Positions 18,030-25,908 of a DNA stretch of 35,250 nt are shown here, one piece after another. The position numbers were made by a program, and so were the translations under genes. This DNA comes from Spirochaetales bacterium (GTDB lineage: Bacteria; Spirochaetota; Spirochaetia; Sphaerochaetales; Sphaerochaetaceae), in assembly GCA_012838895.1 (NCBI GenBank), contig DUOJ01000019.1, forward strand, positions 1 through 35,250, given 5' to 3'. The stretch's first letter is position 1, and every line of letters begins with the position of its first letter. Under the pieces are notes generated by a model. That model saw only the letters and a program-made list of their open reading frames with translations. It searched no databases and was not told the origin of the DNA.

Positions 18030-18552
18030 CTCTTCCCCCTTTTAGTTGGCTACTTTTTATAAACTTAACCCTCCCATCAAAGTAATCGACTTCGTCGTAG
18101 GAGCGTTTATCGATTGAGTAGATTAAATCTACAATAGCATAGAGGCGTTTATGAGGAGCATATTTTAGGAGGTCTAAGAGCGACTGTTTGACACAGTAGT
18201 CACCAGCCAAACCAACGACATAGACCTCATCCCCCGCAATCTTTTCAATATTTTTACCCCCCTCAAAGGCAGAAAATTCTTCTTGTTCAATTCTTTCTCC
18301 CTTTAAGAGAAGTTCATCACCCCCCTCTACCGCCACTTTAGCTCCATGGGTTCCGGCTACACAGTGGGAGGGAAAGGTCTCAAAAGAGGCGTGATGGGGG
18401 GGGTGGTTGTCGGCCGTTAAGAGCACTTGGTCAAAGTGGTCCATTATCGCTTCGACATCTTTAACATAGCTACGGTCAGCCCCTTCTACAGCGAGGGCGC
18501 CCCCCTCGAGAAAATCGTTTTGTACATCGACAATTATTAGTGTCTTATCCAT
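18010..18552 (-). CDS. pncA: Isochorismatase-fold nicotinamidase-like hydrolase
   Basis: LIIVDVQNDFLEGGALAV, TADNHPPHHASF, HCVAGTHGA, VVGLAGDYCVKQSLLD. Confidence 0.82.
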   Translation of the reverse strand: MDKTLIIVDVQNDFLEGGALAVEGADRSYVKDVEAIMDHFDQVLLTADNHPPHHASFETFPSHCVAGTHGAKVAVEGGDELLLKGERIEQEEFSAFEGGKNIEKIAGDEVYVVGLAGDYCVKQSLLDLLKYAPHKRLYAIVDLIYSIDKRSYDEVDYFDGRVKFIKSSQLKGGRDGEETL

Positions 18553-18588
18553 ACCTCAATTATTACAAAAGGGGGGCACTTGGGCAAG

Positions 18589-18882
18589 TTATCCCCTCCT
18601 TTTTAAATACTTTTCCTCCAGTTCTTCAAGGTGGTCGAAGATATGAACCAGCTCTTCGCCAAAGGTGAGGAGCGCATAACTCCCCTCTTCTACTTTAGTA
18701 ACCGCCCCTTGATCTAGAAGGAGCGCTAACTTTCTATTCAGTTCAGTGTGGCTCATACCAGGCACGCTGGCTAGAATTGCATTATATCGGTAGTTGCCCA
18801 ACTCGATAGACTTTAAAATATCGGGAACCCAGCGCATTTTAATTAGACTGTGGATTAGTTTGAATCCATTGAGAACCTTCAT
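18589..18882 (-). CDS. HxlR-type winged-helix transcriptional regulator
   Basis: MRWVPDILKSIELGNYRYNAILASVPGMSHTELNRKLALLLDQGAV matches the HxlR layout. GGAGG precedes the ATG. Confidence 0.72.
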   Translation of the reverse strand: MKVLNGFKLIHSLIKMRWVPDILKSIELGNYRYNAILASVPGMSHTELNRKLALLLDQGAVTKVEEGSYALLTFGEELVHIFDHLEELEEKYLKRRG

Positions 18883-18989
18883 TTACACCTCCAGTTATCA
18901 ACAAACATTTTTGTCCCTTTTTGTTTCTCAAGAATTATAGTATATTCTAACCGATATAACGAAGATTAACTATTATCAGGAGGAAATAA

Positions 18990-19424
18990 GTGAAACACTT
19001 AGATCTAGTTCAAAAGTATTTAGCCAATTTAGCAGTGCTAAACGTTAAGTGGCACAACATCCACTGGAATGTTGTAGGTAGACAATTTTTAAGAGTACAT
19101 ACCTATACCGAAGAGCTTTATGACCAACTCTTTGAAGACTATGATGCAGTTGCCGAACTTCTTAAGATGAAAGAGGTTACCCCCCTTTCAACCATGAAAG
19201 ATTATCTAGCTAACGCTACTGTCAGCGAAGTGGCCCCCAAAGATTTTGGCCATGACGACTCACTAAAGCTTGTCAAAGATGACTTAGTAACAATGAGAGC
19301 TTTGGCCACCGATATTCGTAACAGCGCCGATGATGCAGGGGACTTTGAAGTTGTCGCCATGTTTGAAGACTACGTAGCCTTCTACAGCAAGCACATCTGG
19401 TTTGTAAGTTCAATGTTAAAGTAG
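18990..19424 (+). CDS. dps: Dps family ferritin-like protein
   Basis: LNVKWHNIHWNVVGRQFLRVHTYTEELYDQLFEDYDAVAE ferroxidase motif; AGGAGG before the GTG start. Confidence 0.9.
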   Translation: MKHLDLVQKYLANLAVLNVKWHNIHWNVVGRQFLRVHTYTEELYDQLFEDYDAVAELLKMKEVTPLSTMKDYLANATVSEVAPKDFGHDDSLKLVKDDLVTMRALATDIRNSADDAGDFEVVAMFEDYVAFYSKHIWFVSSMLK

Positions 19425-19443
19425 AGCTTTAAGTTAAACGCCT

Positions 19444-19470
19444 AGGCACCTCGCTCGAGGTGCCTCTTTT
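19444..19470 (+). terminator. Intrinsic terminator after dps
   Basis: AGGCACCTCG-CT-CGAGGTGCCT-CTTTT. Confidence 0.85.
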
Positions 19471-19481
19471 ATTGGGTCTCA

Positions 19482-19509
19482 TTGACATTTTATCCATCTC
19501 TGTCATAAT
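19482..19509 (+). promoter_or_regulatory. Predicted sigma70 promoter of the EFR1-type gene
   Basis: TTGACA - 16 bp - CATAAT. Confidence 0.55.
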
Positions 19510-19542
19510 TCCTCTCTATAACGATAAAATAAAGGGTTAGTT

Positions 19543-20454
19543 ATGGATCTTGCCTTCTCGTCAGTCATCCTCTATACGTTTTCTGGGACCGGGAACACCA
19601 CCAAGGTGGCCCAGATGATCAAAACTAATTTTGAAACAAAGGGGATTGAGTGTCGATTAGTTGAGATTGGCAAACTCGAAACACTCCCCCAGCCCCCTGA
19701 AGGGGCCCTCGTTGGCATTGGATTCCCCATCCACGCTTTCAATGCCCCTACTCCCCTTATGAGGGCCATGCGCTCTCTAAGCGAGAGCCTTGATTCTCAA
19801 AAATGTTTCATCTTTAAGGTATCAGGCGAGCCCCTTAAATTAAACAACGCTGCCGCAAAAGGTTTAAAGCGTCTCCTAAAGAGAAAGAATTATGAAACTA
19901 TGGGTGACTACCATTTTCTCATGCCCTACAACATCTGGTTCAGGTACTCAGATGCTCTAGCTAACCATATGTACCGCTACGCACTAGGGCAAAGTCGCTT
20001 AATTGTCGAAGAGCTCACCAATGGGGCCAATTATACTCCAAAGAGAGCTCCCCTAAGGGCCCACGCGGTAGCCACTGTTTTAAAAATTCAAAAACCGGCA
20101 GCTAAGCTTAATGGTCGCCTCTACAAAGTTGATCGAGAGAAGTGCACCCTTTGCGGGGTGTGTGAGAGGGGATGTCCGGTGGCCAATATTGAGATTAAAG
20201 ATGGGAAGGTCAACTTTCATAAACATTGTGCAATGTGTATGTATTGCGCCATGTACTGCCCCGAAGATGCTATCTCTATCGGACTACTCAAGTACTGGAA
20301 GGTCAACGGTCCCTACCCCTATACCAGACTAACTGACGACAAATCTCTCCCCTTCCCTTTAATTACAGCTAAAACCAAAGGGATTAGAAAAATATTCATT
20401 AAACACTACCAGCGTTTAGACCAGAAACTGGCTGAGTATAAAATTGAGGTTTGA
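19543..20454 (+). CDS. EFR1-type flavodoxin/4Fe-4S ferredoxin fusion
   Basis: YTFSGTGNTTKVAQMI flavodoxin motif; CTLCGVCERGCP and CAMCMYCAMYCP 4Fe-4S motifs. Confidence 0.87.
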   Translation: MDLAFSSVILYTFSGTGNTTKVAQMIKTNFETKGIECRLVEIGKLETLPQPPEGALVGIGFPIHAFNAPTPLMRAMRSLSESLDSQKCFIFKVSGEPLKLNNAAAKGLKRLLKRKNYETMGDYHFLMPYNIWFRYSDALANHMYRYALGQSRLIVEELTNGANYTPKRAPLRAHAVATVLKIQKPAAKLNGRLYKVDREKCTLCGVCERGCPVANIEIKDGKVNFHKHCAMCMYCAMYCPEDAISIGLLKYWKVNGPYPYTRLTDDKSLPFPLITAKTKGIRKIFIKHYQRLDQKLAEYKIEV

Positions 20455-20770
20455 CTAATTGAATAGCACTAAAAACTCGACAAATACTCCTTTATTTTTC
20501 AAATAAATCTCAAACCACTCCTCAACAAATTTAAGCTGTTGTCACCCTACTATGGCACCTTAATTGACATTAGCACAACAGTTTATGCTTTATCTTTAAA
20601 CTAAAATGTTACCAGTTAAAATAATTGAAATTTATGTTTATCTCAAAAGGTAATCTAATTTTATTGTTATAATTTGATAATACTGACTATCATCTCTGTT
20701 AAGATAAAATTATAGCTATAAAGATCTCCTATTTTAAATTTAGTTTGCACAATTTATAAAGGTGTTATAG

Positions 20771-20923
20771 GTAAGTGGCATTACTTATCAAGCCGATAGA
20801 AGACCAAATGCAGGTGCTTTTATTAGAGACTATCGAGTATTTAAATATGAAATACCTAAAGATAATTTAGCAGCAGTTGGTAACTATTCAGCCAATATTT
20901 TCTTCACTATTACAGTAGATTGA
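20771..20923 (+). pseudogene. C-terminal gene remnant with no start codon (VSGITYQADRRPNAGAFIRDYRVFKYEIPKDNLAAVGNYSANIFFTITVD*)
   Basis: 50 open codons bounded by an in-frame TAG upstream; protein-like composition with a beta-rich C-terminus; followed by an intact terminator. Confidence 0.5.
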
Positions 20924-20942
20924 AATAATTCTAACTAATGGG

Positions 20943-20967
20943 AACCTCCCGAAGGGGAGGTTTTTTA
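20943..20967 (+). terminator. Intrinsic terminator downstream of the gene remnant
   Basis: AACCTCCC-GAAG-GGGAGGTT-TTTT. Confidence 0.85.
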
Positions 20968-21052
20968 ATTCGCGAGTTTTTGCGTATCTAACTGAGATAT
21001 TTTTAAAGTAAAACAGCCCTCAATGATGAAGACTGCTTTATTTACAATGTTT

Positions 21053-21136
21053 TGCCGAAGACGAGACTTGAACTCGTACGCCCCTAAGAGCAAGGGATTT
21101 TAAGTCCCTTGTGTCTACCGATTCCACCACTTCGGC
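21053..21136 (-). tRNA. tRNA-Leu (anticodon TAA)
   Basis: Minus strand GCCGAAGTGGTGGAATCGGTAGACACAAGGGACTTAAAATCCCTTGCTCTTAGGGGCGTACGAGTTCAAGTCTCGTCTTCGGCA: acceptor stem GCCGAAG/CTTCGGC, class II variable arm, GTTCAAGTC T-loop; CCA not encoded. Confidence 0.95.
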
Positions 21137-21206
21137 CCACCGCTATACTACAGAGTAGTTTACTTTTCGTCAACTAAAGATTTCTAAAAATTTTTGTTCT
21201 TTTCTA

Positions 21207-21235
21207 TTGACAAGTTTTAGGGGAAAGTGTCTAAT
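21207..21235 (+). promoter_or_regulatory. Predicted sigma70 promoter of the feo operon
   Basis: TTGACA - 17 bp - TCTAAT. Confidence 0.65.
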
Positions 21236-21241
21236 ATCGAT

Positions 21242-21267
21242 AAAGAGTTAGCGGATGCTAACTCTTT
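21242..21267 (+). promoter_or_regulatory. Perfect 11-bp hairpin at the predicted 5' end of the feo mRNA
   Basis: AAAGAGTTAGC-GGAT-GCTAACTCTTT, beginning about 7 nt after the -10. Confidence 0.6.
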
Positions 21268-21292
21268 GAAAAGAACTCCCTCAGGAGGGGAT

Positions 21293-21502
21293 ATGCCATT
21301 AACATTTATTCGAGTTGGTCAATCTGCCTCAATAAAGTCGATTCAGGGTAAAGATAATACTAAAAACTTTCTCGGAAGCTTGGGTTTCACCGCTGGGGAA
21401 ACAGTGACTGTTATCTCAGAGAACGGTGGTTCTTATATCCTCTGTATTAAAGGCTCTAGAGTCGCTTTAGATCGATCAATGGCCATGAGAATCCACGTTT
21501 GA
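21293..21502 (+). CDS. feoA: FeoA family protein (first copy)
   Basis: FLGSLGFTAGETVTVISENGGSYILCIKGSRVALDRSMAMRIHV. Start 21293 has AGGAGGGG upstream; the track GTG at 21227 lies within the predicted promoter. Confidence 0.82.
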   Translation: MPLTFIRVGQSASIKSIQGKDNTKNFLGSLGFTAGETVTVISENGGSYILCIKGSRVALDRSMAMRIHV

Positions 21503-21738
21503 AACAGGAGAATGTGATGAAGTTAAGTGATGCTAAACCTGGCGATACAGTTCGGGTTCGTAAAATAGAGGGAAGTGGCCCTACGATGCGCAGAATTATG
21601 GATATGGGGATTACCAAAGGGTGTTCCCTCCACGTCCGTAAATATGCTCCTCTAGGGGACCCCATCGAGATAACTGTTCGTGGTTACGAACTATCACTTA
21701 GAAAAGCTGATGCGGCTACTATCTTAGTTGAGAAATAG
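21499..21738 (+). CDS. feoA: FeoA family protein (second copy)
   Basis: KLSDAKPGDTVRVRKIEGSGPTMRRIMDMGITKGCSLHVRKYAPLGDPIEITVRGYELSLRKADAATI. The true start may be the internal ATG 21517. Confidence 0.88.
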   Translation: MKQENVMKLSDAKPGDTVRVRKIEGSGPTMRRIMDMGITKGCSLHVRKYAPLGDPIEITVRGYELSLRKADAATILVEK

Positions 21739-21765
21739 CCTTCTACATATAAAGGAGTACACCAA

Positions 21766-23787
21766 GTGGCTCACTCAATCGCTTTAGCAGGTAACCCCAA
21801 TAGCGGGAAGACCTCCATTTTTAATGAATTAACAGGTTCACTTCAATATGTCGGTAACTGGCCCGGCGTAACGGTTGAGAAGAAAGAGGGATACCTCAAA
21901 AACGACAAAAGATTTGTTGTCGTCGACCTTCCTGGAATCTACTCCCTCTCCCCCTACACATTAGAGGAGGTGGTGACTAGAGACTACCTTATCGATGGAA
22001 AGCCCGACCTAATTATCGATGTGGTCGATGCTACCAATTTGGAGCGTAACCTCTATTTAACGACCCAGTTGATTGAAACCGGGATTCCCGTCTTAGTGGC
22101 CCTCAACATGATCGACCTAGTCCACAAAAATAAGGACAAGATTGACATAAAAAAATTGAGCGACTCTCTCGGGTGCCCCGTGATAGAGACCTCAGCTGTC
22201 ACCAAGGCGGGATTAGATGACCTGGTACGAACCAGCCAACAAATTATAGAAAGGGCTACTGGGCATGGTATTATAGCGCGGTTCTCAGAACCTATAGAAG
22301 CTGCACTAAAAGAGATTGAAAATTTAATCGAAGGACAAGTTACCCCTGAGAGCGAACGCTGGTTCACAATCAAACTCTTTGAGAGGGACGTGAAGGTGTT
22401 AGAGCGCCTCCATCTATCTGAAGAGATCTTAGCTAATATTGAGAAGATCATCGTGAAAATCGAAGAGGAACTTGATGATAGTAGCGAAGGGTTAATCACC
22501 AACGATCGCTACGAATATATTGAGACGATGATTATGGGGTGTTACAAGAAGGGGCGCCAGACAGGTGAACTCACCATCAGTGATAAGATTGACCGTATTT
22601 TAACTAACCGGTGGCTCGCCCTCCCCCTCTTCTTTGTAATTATGTGGGGAGTCTACTACATCGCTATCCAGAGTGTAGGAGACTTCTTTGTTGGTTCGAT
22701 TGAGTGGCTCTTTGAAGACTTTATAGGGGGGAACTTAGCCACCTTCCTCACCTCAATAAAAGTCTCACCTTGGCTAATAGGACTTATTACCGAGGGGATT
22801 GTGACCGGAGTGGGATCTGTCTTAACCTTTGTCCCCCAGATGATGATCCTCTTCTTCTTCCTCTCATTCATGGAAGATTGTGGCTACATGGCACGTGTTG
22901 CTTTTATTATGGATAGGGTCTTTAGGAGATTTGGTCTAAGTGGCAAATCGTTTATCCCAATGTTGATTGGGACGGGGTGCTCGGTACCAGCAATTGTCTC
23001 CACCCGCACCATCGAAAACCAGAGGGACCGACGTATGACTATCATGCTTACCCCCTTTATTCCATGTGGTGCTAAACTCCCCGTCTTTGCCCTTATGGTG
23101 GGGGCATTCTTCCCCAACAGTGCCTGGGTCGCTTCATCGATGTATGCTGTTGGAATTATTGGGGTAATTATCTCGGGGATTATCCTCAAGAAAACAAAAC
23201 CTTTTAGAGGCGAACCCTCCCCCTTTGTTATGGAACTTCCCCCCTACCACTTCCCCCGGATGCGCGGTGTATTGCGCCAGATGTGGGACCGTGGAAAAGA
23301 GTTTATAAAGAAGGCGGGAACTATCATAGCCTTAGCTTCAGCTGTCATATGGATCTTACAGTCGACTAGTTGGTCGTTCCAGTTTGTAGAGACACAAGAC
23401 TCCATCTTGGCCTCAATTGGGAGATTTATTGCCCCCCTCTTCGCCCCCTTAGGATTTGGTACATGGCAAGTAGCCATTGCCACTATCACCGGCCTCTTGG
23501 CGAAAGAGACAATTGTAGCTACCTTTGGAATTGTACTGGGACTCGGTGGCGGAATTGCTGAGGGGGATGTTACCCTTCTCAACTCGATAGGGGCCTTCTT
23601 CACCCCCTTAAGTGCCTACTCCTTTATGATTTTCACCGTCTTCGCAGTCCCCTGCGTAGCTGCCATTGGGGCAACTAGACGAGAGATGCAGAGTGCTAAA
23701 TGGACTTGGGCGACAATTTTATTCCAATTTGGGTTCGCCTACACAGCGGCTCTACTGGTATTCCAAATTGGAAGCCTATTTATCTAA
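21766..23787 (+). CDS. feoB: Ferrous iron transporter FeoB
   Basis: GNPNSGKTSIFNELTGSLQYVGNWPGVTVEKKEG, VVDLPGIYSLSPYTLEE, GTGCSVPAIVSTRTIENQRDRRMTIMLTPFIPCGAKLPVF. Confidence 0.97.
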   Translation: MAHSIALAGNPNSGKTSIFNELTGSLQYVGNWPGVTVEKKEGYLKNDKRFVVVDLPGIYSLSPYTLEEVVTRDYLIDGKPDLIIDVVDATNLERNLYLTTQLIETGIPVLVALNMIDLVHKNKDKIDIKKLSDSLGCPVIETSAVTKAGLDDLVRTSQQIIERATGHGIIARFSEPIEAALKEIENLIEGQVTPESERWFTIKLFERDVKVLERLHLSEEILANIEKIIVKIEEELDDSSEGLITNDRYEYIETMIMGCYKKGRQTGELTISDKIDRILTNRWLALPLFFVIMWGVYYIAIQSVGDFFVGSIEWLFEDFIGGNLATFLTSIKVSPWLIGLITEGIVTGVGSVLTFVPQMMILFFFLSFMEDCGYMARVAFIMDRVFRRFGLSGKSFIPMLIGTGCSVPAIVSTRTIENQRDRRMTIMLTPFIPCGAKLPVFALMVGAFFPNSAWVASSMYAVGIIGVIISGIILKKTKPFRGEPSPFVMELPPYHFPRMRGVLRQMWDRGKEFIKKAGTIIALASAVIWILQSTSWSFQFVETQDSILASIGRFIAPLFAPLGFGTWQVAIATITGLLAKETIVATFGIVLGLGGGIAEGDVTLLNSIGAFFTPLSAYSFMIFTVFAVPCVAAIGATRREMQSAKWTWATILFQFGFAYTAALLVFQIGSLFI

Positions 23788-23801
23788 GAGGAGAGCTAAA
23801 G

Positions 23802-23948
23802 ATGGCTACAATTATAGTGGGTTTGATTGTTTTTGCACTTTTAGGCTTTATTGCTTACCGCACCTTTTTCTCTAAAAAAAAGGGGGGAGGGTGTCACTCT
23901 TCGGCCTGTGGCTCCTGCCCCTACGCTTGTGATAAAAAAGAACACTAA
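23802..23948 (+). CDS. FeoB-associated Cys-rich small membrane protein
   Basis: MATIIVGLIVFALLGFIAYRTFFSKKKGGGCHSSACGSCPYACDKKEH: one TM plus Cys-rich tail directly after feoB; AGGAGAG upstream of ATG 23802. Confidence 0.8.
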   Translation: MATIIVGLIVFALLGFIAYRTFFSKKKGGGCHSSACGSCPYACDKKEH

Positions 23949-23992
23949 GGAGACCTTGTCCCCCACTCTCTTTTTGCATTAGTATAGCGGTA

Positions 23993-24667
23993 ATGTTAGA
24001 AAAATCAGATTTGGAAGTACTGGAGGAGAACCTCCCCTTTTGGAAGGGGGCCACTCCAGCTGAAAAAGAGATCTTGACCCAAGGGACAATGCGCTTTACC
24101 CACGCTAAAGGGACTATTGTCCACGAAGACCGCAACAAATGTACCGGCCTCTTATTAGTCGTCTCGGGTCAACTTAGAATCTATATTATCGGCGACTCTG
24201 GAAAACAGATCACCCTCTACCGCCTTTTTGAACGCGATGTGTGTGTCCTCTCCTCCTCCTGCATGATTCGTAACATCTCGTTTGATGTCCACATTCAAGC
24301 AGAAAAAGAGACCACAATGCTCCGCATCACTACCGACAGCTATCTCGAAGCTGGTAAGAGTAACCCCCAGATTCCAAAGTTTACCAATGAGATTGTCTCT
24401 TCACGCTTTAGTGATGTGATGTGGGTGGTGGAACAGATTGTCTTTATGAGCCTCGACCGCCGCTTGGCGATGCACCTTCTTGAGCAGGCGGCTATTGCTT
24501 CCAGCGACTCTTTTGCTATAACCCATGAGGCGATTGCCCACGACTTGGGAAGTGCCCGTGAGGTAATTACCCGGATGTTGAGCCGTTTCCAAGAGGATGG
24601 GCTAGTCTCCCTCTCTCGAGGAGGGATAACCCTCCTCGACAGTAGTGGCCTCTACGCTCTAACCTAG
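23993..24667 (+). CDS. Crp/Fnr family transcriptional regulator
   Basis: Cyclic-nucleotide-binding-like N-terminus and C-terminal HTH (ITHEAIAHDLGSAREVITRMLSRFQEDGLVSLSRGGITLLD). Confidence 0.9.
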   Translation: MLEKSDLEVLEENLPFWKGATPAEKEILTQGTMRFTHAKGTIVHEDRNKCTGLLLVVSGQLRIYIIGDSGKQITLYRLFERDVCVLSSSCMIRNISFDVHIQAEKETTMLRITTDSYLEAGKSNPQIPKFTNEIVSSRFSDVMWVVEQIVFMSLDRRLAMHLLEQAAIASSDSFAITHEAIAHDLGSAREVITRMLSRFQEDGLVSLSRGGITLLDSSGLYALT

Positions 24668-24976
24668 GTTGAGCATCTCCCGCAGTTTAGCCTCGTTACG
24701 TACCCCCACTTCCCGGGCGATAACTTTACCCTCTTTGAAAGCAATCATGGTTGGAATACTCATAATTTGGTATTCAAAAGAGAGATTGGGGTTGGTGTCG
24801 ACATCGACTTTACAGATCTTAGCCTCCCCCTCTTTTAATCCCCTACTAAAAGCATCCACAATCTCACCTTGAATGCGGCATGGTCCACACCAGGCTGCCC
24901 AAAAATCGACTAATACAGGCACCTCAGATTTGAGTACCTCTTGTTCAAACGTATCTTCTGTAACATTAATTAACAT
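24659..24976 (-). CDS. trxA: Thioredoxin
   Basis: VLVDFWAAWCGPCR, YQIMSIPTMIAFKEG. Confidence 0.93.
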   Translation of the reverse strand: MLINVTEDTFEQEVLKSEVPVLVDFWAAWCGPCRIQGEIVDAFSRGLKEGEAKICKVDVDTNPNLSFEYQIMSIPTMIAFKEGKVIAREVGVRNEAKLREMLNLG

Positions 24977-25075
24977 CGTAACTCCTATAGATGGGATGGC
25001 TTAAGATAGTAATTATTGTGCCAAGAGTATGTGACTTTATCACCTTAATTATCCCCCTTTAGAGGAGTGGGGGTG

Positions 25076-25104
25076 TTGACAGTATTAGGAATCATTCCTA
25101 ATAT
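25076..25104 (+). promoter_or_regulatory. Predicted peroxiredoxin promoter overlapping a 9-1-9 palindrome (Fur/PerR-like operator)
   Basis: TTGACA - 17 bp - TAATAT; ATTAGGAAT-C-ATTCCTAAT at 25084-25102. Confidence 0.6.
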
Positions 25105-25164
25105 AAAGCTACAAAGTTCCAAAAAGAACTGACAAAGAATTATTTTTAATAGGAGAATAGAGAG

Positions 25165-25842
25165 ATGCAAGAGATTAAACAGACAACTATGCCATTAATT
25201 GGTGATGCAGCACCCGAGTTTACCGCTGTAACTACCCAGGGAACGATTAATTTCCCCAAAGACTACAAAGGGAAATGGGTCATCCTTTTTTCACACCCCG
25301 CTGACTTTACCCCCGTTTGTACCACCGAGTTTATGACTTTCGCTTCGATGATGGATGAGTTCAAAGCACTCAACACCGAATTAGTTGGCCTCTCGGTCGA
25401 CTCCCTTTATGCCCACATTGCTTGGCTGAGGAGAATTGGTGAGTTAGAGTGGAAAGGGATGAAAAACCTCAACGTAACCTTCCCCTTAATTGAGGATATC
25501 AAGATGGAAGTCGCCAACAAGTACGGTATGATCCAACCCGGTCAGAGCAATACCCAGGCTGTCCGTGCTGTCTTCGTAGTTGACCCCAAAGGGATTATTA
25601 GAACTATCCTCTACTACCCCCTCTCAATGGGACGTAACTTTGACGAAATTAAGAGAATCATCTTAGCTCTTCAAAAAGCTGATGAAGATGGCATCGCCAC
25701 TCCAGCTGACTGGAGACCCGGTGATGACGTTATTATCCCCACCCCAGGCTCCTGTGGCACCGCCAGAGAGAGGATGGAGTCACAAGACAAAGACATGTAC
25801 TGTCTCGACTGGTTCATGTGTTTCAAACGTGAGAAGAAATAA
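25165..25842 (+). CDS. Peroxiredoxin (AhpC/Prx6 family)
   Basis: VILFSHPADFTPVCTTEFMTFASM, FVVDPKGIIRTILYYPLSMGRNFDEI; AGGAG upstream. Confidence 0.93.
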   Translation: MQEIKQTTMPLIGDAAPEFTAVTTQGTINFPKDYKGKWVILFSHPADFTPVCTTEFMTFASMMDEFKALNTELVGLSVDSLYAHIAWLRRIGELEWKGMKNLNVTFPLIEDIKMEVANKYGMIQPGQSNTQAVRAVFVVDPKGIIRTILYYPLSMGRNFDEIKRIILALQKADEDGIATPADWRPGDDVIIPTPGSCGTARERMESQDKDMYCLDWFMCFKREKK

Positions 25843-25858
25843 GTTTACCATCTTAATT

Positions 25859-25886
25859 AAGGTCCAGCTTGGCTGGACCTTTTTTA
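25859..25886 (+). terminator. Intrinsic terminator after the peroxiredoxin
   Basis: AAGGTCCAGC-TTG-GCTGGACCTT-TTTTA. Confidence 0.88.
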
Positions 25887-25908
25887 TTAGCGTTGTTAGA
25901 GTAACCAC

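Noticed and set aside
20475-20603. ~40-codon open frame (DKYSFIFQINLKPLLNKFKLLSPYYGTLIDISTTVYALSLN*)
   Set aside because: No start codon or Shine-Dalgarno, AT-rich; could be chance. Not strong enough to call a second remnant.
22053-23603. Minus-strand ORFs up to 149 aa opposite feoB
   Set aside because: Ser/Ile-rich shadows of hydrophobic coding sequence.
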